A stretch of 14,653 nt of DNA from Gammaproteobacteria bacterium (lineage in GTDB: Bacteria; Pseudomonadota; Gammaproteobacteria; Granulosicoccales; Granulosicoccaceae): contig DOIU01000137.1 in NCBI GenBank assembly GCA_003511825.1, positions 1-14,653 on the forward strand, read 5' to 3'. Below the pieces are notes generated by a model that was not told where the DNA came from, did not search any database, and saw nothing but the letters and a program-made list of their open reading frames with translations. Position numbers and translations under genes: made by a program. Positions 1 through 7,167 of this stretch are shown one piece after another (the first letter of the stretch is position 1; every line of letters begins with the position of its first letter).

Positions 1-1
1 C

Positions 2-610
2 ATCCACTACCGTGGCGAGAGTATTGTCGGCTTGCCGACCCGCGACATCACCCGCAAGGGGATTTGCCGCTCGTTCCAGATTCCGCAGCTGTTTCCTGAG
101 TTGACGGTGATGGACAACCTGCTGATCGCGCTGACGATTGCGGACAGCCCGCGCCCGGCGATCTTTCGCCCGGCCATTGATCGGCGCCTGGAGGCACGCG
201 CCATGGCGTTGCTGGAGAAGTTTGGCATAGCAGAGCACGCCGAGCGCGAGATCACCACGCTGGCGCAGGGGATACGCAAGCTGGTCGACATTGCCATGGC
301 GACGGTGGGCGATCCGGACTTGCTGTTTCTCGATGAGCCGACCTCGGGTGTCAGCGCCGACGAAAAAATGCCGCTGATGGAAACCCTGATCTCTGCCTTT
401 CGCTCTTCGCAAACGGCGGTGCTGTTTATTGAGCACGATATGGAGATTATTGAAGCCTTCAGCCCGCGTGTGGTGGCGTTTTATGAAGGCACCATTCTCG
501 CCGATGGTCCCACCGCTGAGGTGCTGGCGAATGCGCGTGTACGCGAGTTTGTGATCGGTTCGGAGTTTCATCGCGGCGATGCCGCACCCGCAGGAGGTCA
601 GCCATGCTGA
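2..610 (+). CDS. LivG-type ABC transporter ATP-binding protein (5' end outside the window)
   Basis: Cytoplasmic ATPase subunit of a branched-chain amino acid-type (HAAT family) ABC importer. The reading frame is open from base 2, so the gene starts upstream and the Walker A loop is not visible. What remains is in the expected order: a Q-loop (RSFQIPQLF, near base 77), a degenerate signature LAQGIRK (263-283) where LivG/UrtD proteins normally have LSxGxxR/K, Walker B LLFLDEPTSG (320-349) and an H-loop with the normal EHD (431-439). About 202 residues are visible of a usual ~250. It overlaps the following LivF-type gene by 7 nt, so the two ATPases are almost certainly co-translated as a heterodimer. 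The permeases and substrate-binding protein should lie upstream, off the window. The substrate cannot be read from an ATPase; amino acids, urea, short organic acids and aromatics are all carried by this family. Confidence 0.9.
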   Translation: MHYRGESIVGLPTRDITRKGICRSFQIPQLFPELTVMDNLLIALTIADSPRPAIFRPAIDRRLEARAMALLEKFGIAEHAEREITTLAQGIRKLVDIAMATVGDPDLLFLDEPTSGVSADEKMPLMETLISAFRSSQTAVLFIEHDMEIIEAFSPRVVAFYEGTILADGPTAEVLANARVREFVIGSEFHRGDAAPAGGQPC

Positions 611-1275
611 GCTTGAGTCATGTTGACTTGTCGATCCAGCGCATCCCCATCCTGCGCGACGTGTCGCTGGAGATCGAGACTGGCACCACGGTTGGCTTGA
701 TTGGCCGCAACGGTGCCGGCAAAACCACGGTGATGCGCGCGATCATGGGGATATTGCCGATCAACGCCGGTGAGGTGCGGGTGGAGCACCAGGACTTGCA
801 TAACCGGCCGTCGCATCACCGCGCGCCACTGGGGATTGGCTACTTGCCTGAGGATCGGCGCCTGGTGCCGCATTTCACGGTGGAAGATAACATCCTGGTG
901 TCGCTGTGGGCGACCGGCAATCAAGACCGCGCGCGTCTGCGCTGGGTGTACGAACTCATGCCCGAGATTGGCCGTTTTGCCACGCGCAAAGCCATGACCT
1001 TATACGGCGGCCAACAGAAACTGGTTGCCCTGGCCCGTGCCCTGGTCGCCGGTTCAAACCTATTGTTACTGGACGAACCCTTTGAAGGCGTGGCGCCGGC
1101 GCTGGCGCAACGGCTGATGGAAGTGATCAGCGACCTTCGTTCGGAGCATTTGTCGGTGCTGATCTCCGAGTCGGACTACACGCATTCAGAGCGGGTGGTT
1201 GATAAGGTCTACGCCATTGAACGCGGCCGGATCAGCCTGATGACCGCGCCCGACGCCACACCCACACCGAGTTAG
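604..1275 (+). CDS. LivF-type ABC transporter ATP-binding protein
   Basis: Second ATPase of the same HAAT-type importer, 223 residues. Visible motifs are Walker A GRNGAGKTT (residues 34-42), the LPEDRR stretch at 81-86 matching the E-type Q-loop usual in LivF, signature LYGGQQKL (133-140) and Walker B LLLLDEPFEG (153-162). Two things are odd. In the switch region E. coli LivF reads VEQN, but here it reads ISESD (187-191), putting Ser at the switch position. The C-terminus is also short, stopping soon after the IERGRI strand and lacking the usual tail with its terminal YLG-like motif. The ATG sits inside the end of the livG-type gene (ATGCTGA overlap), and the iron alcohol dehydrogenase starts 11 nt after its stop, so it is the middle of an operon. 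Family assignment is firm; the substrate is unknown. Confidence 0.92.
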   Translation: MLSLSHVDLSIQRIPILRDVSLEIETGTTVGLIGRNGAGKTTVMRAIMGILPINAGEVRVEHQDLHNRPSHHRAPLGIGYLPEDRRLVPHFTVEDNILVSLWATGNQDRARLRWVYELMPEIGRFATRKAMTLYGGQQKLVALARALVAGSNLLLLDEPFEGVAPALAQRLMEVISDLRSEHLSVLISESDYTHSERVVDKVYAIERGRISLMTAPDATPTPS

Positions 1276-1286
1276 AGGAGCTGCTG

Positions 1287-2459
1287 ATGACTGATTTTAC
1301 CTTTAATGCCACGCCGTCCATTCGCCAGATTGCCGGGGGAGCCGCGCGCTTGGCCGAGCAAGTGGCCAGCATGGTCGGCGTGGCGGATGACGCCGTGGTG
1401 TTGTTTGTCACGGACCCAGGCTTGATGAAGCTGGGCCTCGCTGATGCGGCACTGGCAGGTCTGCGCGCCCACGGGTACACTGTTGTGTTATTCGACGGTA
1501 TTGAGCAAGACCCCAAGGCGAGCATCGTGGAGCAGGTGACCGAGCAGGCACAGGCGGCTGGCGTGTCGTGTGTGGTGGGCTTTGGCGGTGGCAGCTCCAT
1601 GGACGTGGCCAAGGTGGTTGCCTTGCGCCTCGGCAGCGACCAGACCCTGGATGACATGTACGGGGTGGCCAATGCGCGCGGGCAACGGCTGCCGCTGGTG
1701 CTGGTGCCGACCACGGCGGGGACCGGGTCAGAGGTGACGCCGATTTCTATCCTCACCACCGGCGAGTCAGAAAAGAAGGGGATATCATCACCCTTGATAT
1801 TGCCCGATATTGCCTTATTGGATTGCGACCTGACCTTGGGCTTGCCGCCGGCCGTGACCGCGGCCACCGGCGTTGACGCCATGGTGCATGCGATTGAATC
1901 CTACACCTCGACCAATGCGAACAATAACCCCATCAGTCGCATGCTGGCGGTGCAGGCATTGCAACTCCTGGGAGCGAACATCCGCGACGCGGTGTTCCAC
2001 GGTGACAATCGCGACGCCCGCGCCAAGATGTTGCTGGGCTCGATGCTGGCGGGCCAAGCCTTTGCCAATTCGCCTGTGGCGGCGGTGCACGCCTTGGCGT
2101 ATCCCGTGGGCAGCTTATTCCATGTGCCGCACGGTTTATCGAATGCGCTGGTGTTGGCGGAGGTGATGCGCTTCAATGCGGCTGCCTGTGGGCCTCAGTA
2201 CGCTGAGCTGGCACCGCACGCCTTCCCTGATATCGACACCCGCCAAGACGCGACCGCGTTATGCGCCGAGTTTATCGAACGCATGGCCGCGCTCAATCAA
2301 GAGCTGGGGCTGGAGCCGGGCTTGCGCAGCGTTGGCATCGCCGCCAGCGACATTGACACCCTGGCGAGTGAATCCATGAAGCAAACACGCTTGTTGGTGA
2401 ATAACCCGCGCCCGGTGAACGAAGACGACGCGCGGCGTATCTACACCGCATCGCTGTGA
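1287..2459 (+). CDS. Iron-containing (group III) alcohol dehydrogenase
   Basis: Cytoplasmic NAD(P)-dependent oxidoreductase of the Fe-ADH family, 390 residues, the usual length. It interconverts a primary alcohol or hydroxyacid and the matching aldehyde. The nucleotide-binding GGGSSMD lies at residues 100-106, followed by TTAGTGSE (142-149). The four metal ligands of the family are all present: Asp197 and His201 (DAMVH), His268 (VHALAYP) and His282 (VPHG). The start ATG has GAGGAG 6 nt upstream and lies 11 nt after the LivF-type stop, so it is in the transporter operon. A semialdehyde dehydrogenase gene follows 89 nt downstream, which suggests sequential alcohol to aldehyde to acid oxidation. 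4-Hydroxybutyrate dehydrogenase is a member of this family and would fit the SSADH neighbour, but other alcohols (1,3-propanediol, lactaldehyde or ethanol types) cannot be excluded by sequence reading. Confidence 0.9.
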   Translation: MTDFTFNATPSIRQIAGGAARLAEQVASMVGVADDAVVLFVTDPGLMKLGLADAALAGLRAHGYTVVLFDGIEQDPKASIVEQVTEQAQAAGVSCVVGFGGGSSMDVAKVVALRLGSDQTLDDMYGVANARGQRLPLVLVPTTAGTGSEVTPISILTTGESEKKGISSPLILPDIALLDCDLTLGLPPAVTAATGVDAMVHAIESYTSTNANNNPISRMLAVQALQLLGANIRDAVFHGDNRDARAKMLLGSMLAGQAFANSPVAAVHALAYPVGSLFHVPHGLSNALVLAEVMRFNAAACGPQYAELAPHAFPDIDTRQDATALCAEFIERMAALNQELGLEPGLRSVGIAASDIDTLASESMKQTRLLVNNPRPVNEDDARRIYTASL

Positions 2460-2505
2460 ACACCGCCAGCAGAATGCGCACGACACTTGACGATTAACCC
2501 CATCG

Positions 2506-2519
2506 CGATTCGTGAATCG
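2506..2519. repeat. Perfect inverted repeat between the alcohol and aldehyde dehydrogenase genes
   Basis: CGATTC-GT-GAATCG is followed immediately by TTTT (2520-2523). As RNA it forms at most a 5-bp stem with a 4-nt loop, so it would be a weak terminator. As DNA it is a symmetric 14-bp site that could be an operator controlling the downstream dehydrogenase. It lies 30 nt before the chosen start of that gene. The symmetry is seen directly; its function is inference. Confidence 0.4.
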
Positions 2520-2548
2520 TTTTGATGGACGACGAGACAGGACCGACC

Positions 2549-4033
2549 ATGACCGCTACCCCCCTTGCTGATCGCCTCACATCGCCCGACTTGCTGCTGT
2601 CTGCCGCGTACATTGACGGGCAGTGGGTGGACGCCGCCGCCGATGGCCAGCGTTTTGACGTGACCAATCCCTCAGCCGGGGACGTGCTTGCGCAAGTGCC
2701 AGATATGGGCGTGGCCGAGGCGCGCCTCGCCATAGCCGCCGCTGAACGCGCGCAACACGCGTGGGCAGCGCGCACCGGTAAGGAACGTGCCAGCGTCTTG
2801 CGCGCCTGGCATGACTTGCTCTGTGCGCACGCTGATGATTTGGCGGCGATCTTAACGGCGGAGATGGGCAAGCCGCTGGCAGAGGCCAAGGGCGAGATCT
2901 TATACGGCGCGTCTTACGTGGAGTGGTTTGCTGAAGAAGCCAAGCGCCTCTATGGCGATCTGATTCCCGGCCATCAGCGTGACAAGCGCATCCTCGTGAT
3001 GAAACAGCCCGTCGGGGTCGTGGCTGGCATTACCCCCTGGAACTTCCCCAATGCCATGCTCGCGCGCAAAGTCGCGCCGGCGCTCGCCGCAGGCTGTGCC
3101 TTTGTCGCCAAACCTGCTGCCGAAACGCCGCTGTCCGCGTTGGCCATGGCCAAACTGGCCGAAGCAGCCGGCTTGCCGGCGGGCCTGTTCAATGTGCTCA
3201 CCTCGCGCCAGGCGGCGGCCATCGGTCAGGAGTTCTGCGCCAATGCCACGGTGCGCAAAATCACCTTTACCGGCTCGACCCACGTCGGCCGCCTCTTGAT
3301 GGAATAGTCCGCCCAGCATATCCAAAAGACCTCCATGGAGCTTGGTGGCAACGCGCCCTTTATCGTCTTTGATGATGCAGACCTCGATGCCGCCGTCGAA
3401 GGCGCGATGATTTCCAAATACCGCAACAATGGCCAGACCTGTGTGTGCGCCAATCGCCTCTATGTGCAGGCGGGCGGGTACGACGCTTTCGCGGAGAAGT
3501 TGGTCAAAGCGGTGGAAGGCATGCGCGTGGGTGATGGTTTTGCGCCCGACACCACCGCCGGCCCGCTGATTTCAGCAAATGCCGTGGACAAAGTGGAAAC
3601 GCACATTCGCGACGCCGTGGAGAAAGGGGCCAAGCTTGTGATTGGTGGCGCCGCACACGCGCTCGGCGGCACCTTTTTCCAGCCCACGGTGTTAACTGAC
3701 GTCACGCAGAACATGCGCATTGCGCAAGAAGAAACCTTCGGCCCGGTCGCGCCCTTGTTTCGGTTTGAGGATGTCGGTGATGTGATTGCCCAAGCCAACG
3801 ACACCGTCTTCGGCTTGGCGGCGTACTTCTATGCGCAGGATCTCACGCGCGTATGGCGCGTCGCCGAAGCCTTGGAATACGGCATGGTGGGCGTGAACAC
3901 GGGCCTCATCTCCACCGAAGTCGCGCCCTTTGGCGGCGTGAAGCAATCCGGACAGGGCCGCGAGGGCAGTCGCTACGGTTGTGACGATTATCTGGAGATG
4001 AAGTACGTTTGCCTCGGTGGTATCTCTTCTTAG
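2549..4033 (+). pseudogene. gabD: Succinate-semialdehyde dehydrogenase (GabD-like) interrupted by an in-frame amber codon
   Basis: NAD(P)-dependent aldehyde dehydrogenase closest in recollection to E. coli GabD (succinate semialdehyde to succinate). The frame is intact for 494 codons except for one TAG at 3305-3307 (codon 253). Flanking text reads LLME-stop-SAQHIQK, where E. coli GabD reads LMEQCAKDIKK, so the stop stands at a Gln and needs only CAG to TAG. The front part keeps PWNFP, the cofactor loop and FTGSTHVG; the rear part holds the general base Glu264 (MELGGNAP) and catalytic Cys298 (GQTCVCAN). Neither half is a complete enzyme, because cofactor binding and catalysis are split. The ATG at 2549 (AGGA upstream) is preferred over TTG 2522 or ATG 2525, since family homology begins after it. 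The rear half is not visibly decayed, so the stop is recent, suppressed or a sequencing error. It follows the alcohol dehydrogenase on the same strand. Confidence 0.85.
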
Positions 4034-4036
4034 CGC

Positions 4037-4065
4037 CTGATTCCCAGTGGCAAGGTGGCTATAAT
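4037..4065 (+). promoter_or_regulatory. Putative sigma-70 promoter for the Spy/CpxP-like gene
   Basis: A perfect -10 box TATAAT is at 4060-4065. Seventeen bases upstream there is only a weak -35 (CTGATT, 4037-4042, 3 of 6 matches). The box lies 45 nt before the start codon and just after the stop of the aldehyde dehydrogenase gene. A good -10 with a poor -35 often implies help from an activator (general knowledge); no CpxR-type direct repeat was identified with confidence. Confidence 0.5.
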
Positions 4066-4109
4066 CCGGCGTGAGTGGGTCTTGACCCCATACCGTTAGA
4101 GAGGCAGCC

Positions 4110-4691
4110 ATGAATCTATATGTTCGAGGGATATTGTTGGTCAGTGTGATGGCATCGACAGCAGTCTTTGCGGAGGCGTATACGTCTCGTTATGCAGGGG
4201 AAGAGCAGCGGACGATCAAGAGTCTCTCGGCGGACGACATCGCCACCCTGGAGCGTGGCGGCGGGTGGGGCTTGGCCAAAGCCGCAGAATTGAACGGCGT
4301 GCCTGGCCCTCTGCACATTTTGCAAATGGCCGATGAGATCCGTCTCACGTCTCCGCAACACGGCAAGATAGCAGCGCTTTACGATAAGATGAAGACGCAA
4401 GCCATCCCGCTGGGCAAAGCATTGATCCGACTGGAAGTGTCGCTGAACGCGCAGTTTAGCGACGGTACCCTCAGTGCCGGCACCTTGCAGCAGCTACTGC
4501 AAGAGATTGAGGCCGTGCGCGCTGACCTGAGGTATGTGCACCTGGCGGCCCATCTCGAAACCCCCGCTATCCTCACCCCCGAGCAAATCCGCCACTACAA
4601 CCAGCTGCGTGGCTATGGCAATGATCCGTGCCAACACGTCCCCAAGGGGCACAACCCAGAGATGTGGAAACGGCATCATGGGTGTGGTTAG
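4110..4691 (+). CDS. Periplasmic Spy/CpxP-like protein (putative heavy-metal sensor or chaperone)
   Basis: 193 residues with a clear Sec signal peptide (hydrophobic stretch at residues 7-20, likely cleavage after VFA at 21). The mature part is mostly helical and carries two LTxxQ motifs, LTSPQ (79-83) and LTPEQ (155-159), the hallmark of the Spy/CpxP/CnrX group. The ELNGVPGPLH and LRGYG segments match proteins usually labelled periplasmic heavy metal sensor. The C-terminus is rich in Cys and His (Cys174, Cys192, with His at 176, 181, 189 and 190), consistent with a metal site or disulfide. The start codon has AGAGAGG 5 nt upstream and a TATAAT box further up. No CnrY/H-type sigma or two-component gene is beside it. 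It converges on the LysR gene with only 6 nt between stops. Exact role, chaperone or metal binding, is not decidable here. Confidence 0.75.
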   Translation: MNLYVRGILLVSVMASTAVFAEAYTSRYAGEEQRTIKSLSADDIATLERGGGWGLAKAAELNGVPGPLHILQMADEIRLTSPQHGKIAALYDKMKTQAIPLGKALIRLEVSLNAQFSDGTLSAGTLQQLLQEIEAVRADLRYVHLAAHLETPAILTPEQIRHYNQLRGYGNDPCQHVPKGHNPEMWKRHHGCG

Positions 4692-4697
4692 TGTGGA

Positions 4698-5606
4698 CTA
4701 GCGAGGGTCGCTCGCAAACAAGCGCGCCGACACCAGGTAGTCAATCAGCACGCGCGTGCGCAAAGGCAGCTGGCGTCGCGACGGGTATACCAGGGCAAAT
4801 GCCAAGCGCTCGCCACGCAAGTCGGGCAGCAGTTGCACTAAGTCACCCCGCGCAACCTCCGCGCGCACGGTACACGGCAGTAGTGCGCCCACCCCCATCC
4901 CTTGTATGACCATTTGCTGCATCAGCATGGGTGAGTCACAGCGGTATGCCTGCGGGGGGCGCAGTTTGACGATGGTGTCGCCCCTTTGCAGGGTGAGCGG
5001 TCGGTCTTCATTGGCTTGTGACAGAATGACCCAGTGGCAAGCCGTTAAGGCGTCCACCGAGTCGGGGGTGCCGTGCTCAGCCAGGTACGCGGCGCTGGCG
5101 AACACACCAAAGCGCTCCTCGTGCAAGACCCGCGCGATCAGTGAGTCGTCGCGGGGGATACCGATGCGGATGCCGAGATCAATCTGGCGCGCAATCAGAT
5201 CCAGTCGCTCATCATTGAGCATCAGATCCAACTGGATCTCGGGGTAACGGCGCCGAAACGCGGGCAGCGCCGGCAGCAGGAACTTGTGCGCGATGTCGTG
5301 GTTGAGGGTGAGGGCGACACGCCCACGTGGCACCGCCGGCTGCGTGACTGCGTCGACCGCTTGCAAAATGCCGGGCAACTGTCGCGCGTGCACGTGTACC
5401 TGGGCGCCTTCTGCGGTGAGCTTGAGTCGTCGGGTGGAGCGCTGTAACAGCCGCACGCCCAGCGCACGCTCCAGCTGCGCCACTTGCTCGCTCACGCGAG
5501 AGCGACTGGTGTGCAGCAGGCGCGCCGCCGCGGCAAAGCTGCCGGCATCCACCACGGCCGCAAACACGGCCAAGTGTCGCAACTGGCTGGGGTCTATTGT
5601 ACTCAT
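4698..5606 (-). CDS. LysR-family transcriptional regulator
   Basis: 302 residues, standard LysR length. The N-terminal winged helix-turn-helix spans about residues 8-65 (SFAAAARLLHTSRSRVSEQV core, then RLLQRSTRRLKLT). The rest is the periplasmic-binding-protein-like effector domain with the dimer arm LNHDIAHKFLLPALPAF near residue 100. It is transcribed away from qorB with 97 bp between the two starts, the classic arrangement in which a LysR protein controls the divergent gene and itself. The effector is unknown; a quinone or electrophile is a guess from the neighbour. The ATG at 5606 gives the expected N-terminus (DPSQLRHLAVF), though no strong ribosome-binding site precedes it. Confidence 0.92.
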   Translation of the reverse strand: MSTIDPSQLRHLAVFAAVVDAGSFAAAARLLHTSRSRVSEQVAQLERALGVRLLQRSTRRLKLTAEGAQVHVHARQLPGILQAVDAVTQPAVPRGRVALTLNHDIAHKFLLPALPAFRRRYPEIQLDLMLNDERLDLIARQIDLGIRIGIPRDDSLIARVLHEERFGVFASAAYLAEHGTPDSVDALTACHWVILSQANEDRPLTLQRGDTIVKLRPPQAYRCDSPMLMQQMVIQGMGVGALLPCTVRAEVARGDLVQLLPDLRGERLAFALVYPSRRQLPLRTRVLIDYLVSARLFASDPR

Positions 5607-5703
5607 AATCAGAACAGTGCATCCGTTTTTGGTCGACTTATCGTGACGTCAAGACTGCCCTAGACTGCCTGTCAACGCAATAACGTCAGACAGGAGAAAC
5701 CCC
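5607..5703. promoter_or_regulatory. Divergent lysR-qorB control region
   Basis: This short region contains a perfect 8-bp palindrome TGACGTCA (5644-5651). It is followed by AGACTGCC repeated at 5652-5659 and 5662-5669, exactly 10 bp apart, one helical turn. A weak promoter toward qorB may use TTATCG (5638-5643) and TAGACT (5661-5666) with 17-bp spacing, which would put the repeats over the -10. AGGAGA (5692-5697) is the ribosome-binding site for qorB. LysR proteins usually bind T-N11-A sites in such regions; which element is the operator here is inference. Confidence 0.45.
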
Positions 5704-6567
5704 ATGATTGCAGTCACCGGCGCCAGCGGCCAACTCGGCCGGCTGGTCATCACCGCGCTCTTACAACGCACCAATGCGGCGGATATCGTCGCACTGGTGC
5801 GCAACCCCGATAAGGTCAGCGACCTTGCCGCTCAAGGCGTGCAGGTGCGGGCATTCGACTACAACGCGCCCGACACCCTGGCACCCGCGCTCAGCGGCGT
5901 AGACAAACTACTGCTGATCTCTGCCAGCGACATCGGTAGCCGTCTGCCGCAACACCAGGCGGTCATTGATGCGGCCAACGCCAGCGGCGTCAACTTGCTT
6001 GCTTACACCAGCATCCTCCGGGCAGACAGCTCCCTGCTGGCCTTGGCCGAGGAACACAAGGCCACCGAAGCCGCGATCCAGGCATCGGGCCTGCCGGCGG
6101 TTATCCTGCGCAATGGCTGGTATACCGAAAACTACACCCAAAGCATCGGCGGTGTATTGCAAGCCGGAGCCGTCGCCGGCGCTGCGAAAGATGGTCGCTT
6201 GCACACGGCCGCCCGCGCTGACTACGCCGAAGCCGCTGCCGTCGTGCTCACCGCCAACGACGACCACGCCGGTAAGGTCTACGAACTCGCTGGAGACGCT
6301 GGCTTTACCCTCGCCGACTACGCCGACGAAATCGCGCGCCAAAGCGGGAAGACCATTGCCTACCAGGCCATGAGCGGCGAAGCATTCACCGCCATGCTCG
6401 TCAGCATCGGCCTGCCCGACGCCTTCGCCGGCCTGCTCGCCGACGCAGAAGTCAACGCGGCCGACGGCTGGCTCGCCCACGACGGCAACGACCTTAGCAC
6501 CCTGATCGGGCGGCCCACCACGCCGCTGAGTGATAGTGTCACAGCTGCGCTTGCTGGATTGGCGTAA
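5704..6567 (+). CDS. qorB: NAD(P)H:quinone oxidoreductase QorB-like (NmrA/SDR fold)
   Basis: 287 residues, very close to E. coli QorB (YtfG), an atypical short-chain dehydrogenase that reduces quinones with NADPH. The Rossmann motif TGASGQLG is at residues 5-12. Family segments LVRNPDK, KLLLISASDIG, YTSILRAD, LRNGWYTENY, ARADYAEAAA, YELAGD and LIGRPTTPL are all recognisable in order. The ATG has AGGAGA 6 nt upstream. It is divergent from a LysR regulator, presumably its controller, suggesting induction by a quinone or other electrophile (inference). It is soluble with no signal peptide, and no damage is seen. Confidence 0.92.
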   Translation: MIAVTGASGQLGRLVITALLQRTNAADIVALVRNPDKVSDLAAQGVQVRAFDYNAPDTLAPALSGVDKLLLISASDIGSRLPQHQAVIDAANASGVNLLAYTSILRADSSLLALAEEHKATEAAIQASGLPAVILRNGWYTENYTQSIGGVLQAGAVAGAAKDGRLHTAARADYAEAAAVVLTANDDHAGKVYELAGDAGFTLADYADEIARQSGKTIAYQAMSGEAFTAMLVSIGLPDAFAGLLADAEVNAADGWLAHDGNDLSTLIGRPTTPLSDSVTAALAGLA

Positions 6568-6586
6568 GCTCTGCGTCTTAAACCGT

Positions 6587-6629
6587 GGTACTACCAGCTT
6601 CTCTTTTTTCTGGAGAGGCTGGTACTGCC
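6587..6629. repeat. Long inverted repeat downstream of qorB
   Basis: The left arm GGTACTACCAGCTTCTC (6587-6603) pairs with the right arm GAGAGGCTGGTACTGCC (6613-6629) at 16 of 17 positions including three G-T pairs; the loop is TTTTTTCTG. The T-run is in the loop, not after the stem, so it is not a standard intrinsic terminator. It starts 20 nt after the qorB stop and could still act as a 3' stabilising or processing structure, or be a small repeat unit. Pairing is seen directly; function is unknown. Confidence 0.6.
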
Positions 6630-6725
6630 CCCTACAAGAGTGCGCGACAATCGGTGCTGCCCGGCCGGGTGGACACAGGCGTTGGCCTGCGATACTTTTT
6701 GTCCCTCTGGCTCTGGACAGCACGC

Positions 6726-7154
6726 ATGGACCGCCCTTTGACTCGCATCAGTAAAGACCTACTCGCCGTGCTGACCGCAAGTGCGCTACTGTCTCTCATT
6801 CCTGTTTATGATGCGCCATACTCCGGCTGCGCAATCACGGGTTTTGCGACGCTCGCTCCCGGTTGCAGCGCATGGCCAGATGTTGTCGGAGGCGCCTGCG
6901 TGGTGCTCCCTTTGGCGCTTATCGCATCGCATAAACAGTTACTCACGGTGTTGGGTATGATGTTTGCCGTAGCCGTCACCGGGGGCGTCGGTCTGGCGTC
7001 ATGGAAAACAGGGGAGGCCTCTGTCTATTTTCAGACGTATGGGGCGGATATCGGTATGCATCTGCGTCATCCGTTTTTCCTTGGCGCTGCGGTTTCTTTT
7101 GTTGTTTCCTTGCTGGCGAGAGAAGTGTTTAAGATGAGGCCTTGGCGTCCTTAA
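6726..7154 (+). CDS. Small integral membrane protein, unknown function
   Basis: 142 residues if started at the ATG at 6726. Four hydrophobic stretches are visible: LLAVLTASALLSLIPVY, VVGGACVVLPLALIA, LLTVLGMMFAVAVTGGVGLA and FFLGAAVSFVVSLLA, implying an inner-membrane protein. The charged start (MDRPLTRISKD) and basic end (FKMRPWRP) suggest both ends are cytoplasmic. The frame is open from 6585, but the extra 47 residues are not membrane-like and would begin within the inverted repeat, so the later start is preferred even though its ribosome-binding site is poor. The AraC-family gene begins 13 nt downstream, so they may be co-transcribed. The family is not recognised. Confidence 0.6.
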   Translation: MDRPLTRISKDLLAVLTASALLSLIPVYDAPYSGCAITGFATLAPGCSAWPDVVGGACVVLPLALIASHKQLLTVLGMMFAVAVTGGVGLASWKTGEASVYFQTYGADIGMHLRHPFFLGAAVSFVVSLLAREVFKMRPWRP

Positions 7155-7167
7155 GTCCGAATAGATC

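Noticed and set aside
3305..3307. Pyrrolysine or programmed recoding at the TAG codon
   Set aside because: No downstream recoding stem was noticed, the aligned residue is an ordinary Gln, and pyrrolysine genes are not expected in this kind of bacterium. Mutation, suppression or sequencing error is simpler.
3335..4033. The rear half of the gabD-like gene as an independent gene
   Set aside because: The ATG at 3335 has no ribosome-binding site and lies inside a conserved segment (MELGGNAP); the product would lack the cofactor-binding domain. It is the second half of one gene in the same frame.
5212..5622. Long open frames antisense or out of frame within the lysR, symporter and dehydrogenase genes
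   Set aside because: They are shadows of GC-rich coding sequence: Arg/Ala/Pro/Ser-rich products with no domains, overlapping genes with clear family matches.
6587..6629. Intrinsic terminator for qorB
   Set aside because: The T-run is in the loop and the base of the stem is followed by CCCTAC, so the required U-tract is missing on both strands.
6585..6725. N-terminal extension of the small membrane protein
   Set aside because: The upstream frame overlaps the inverted repeat, has no ribosome-binding site and reads as a low-quality, non-membrane sequence; ATG 6726 starts directly before the first helix.
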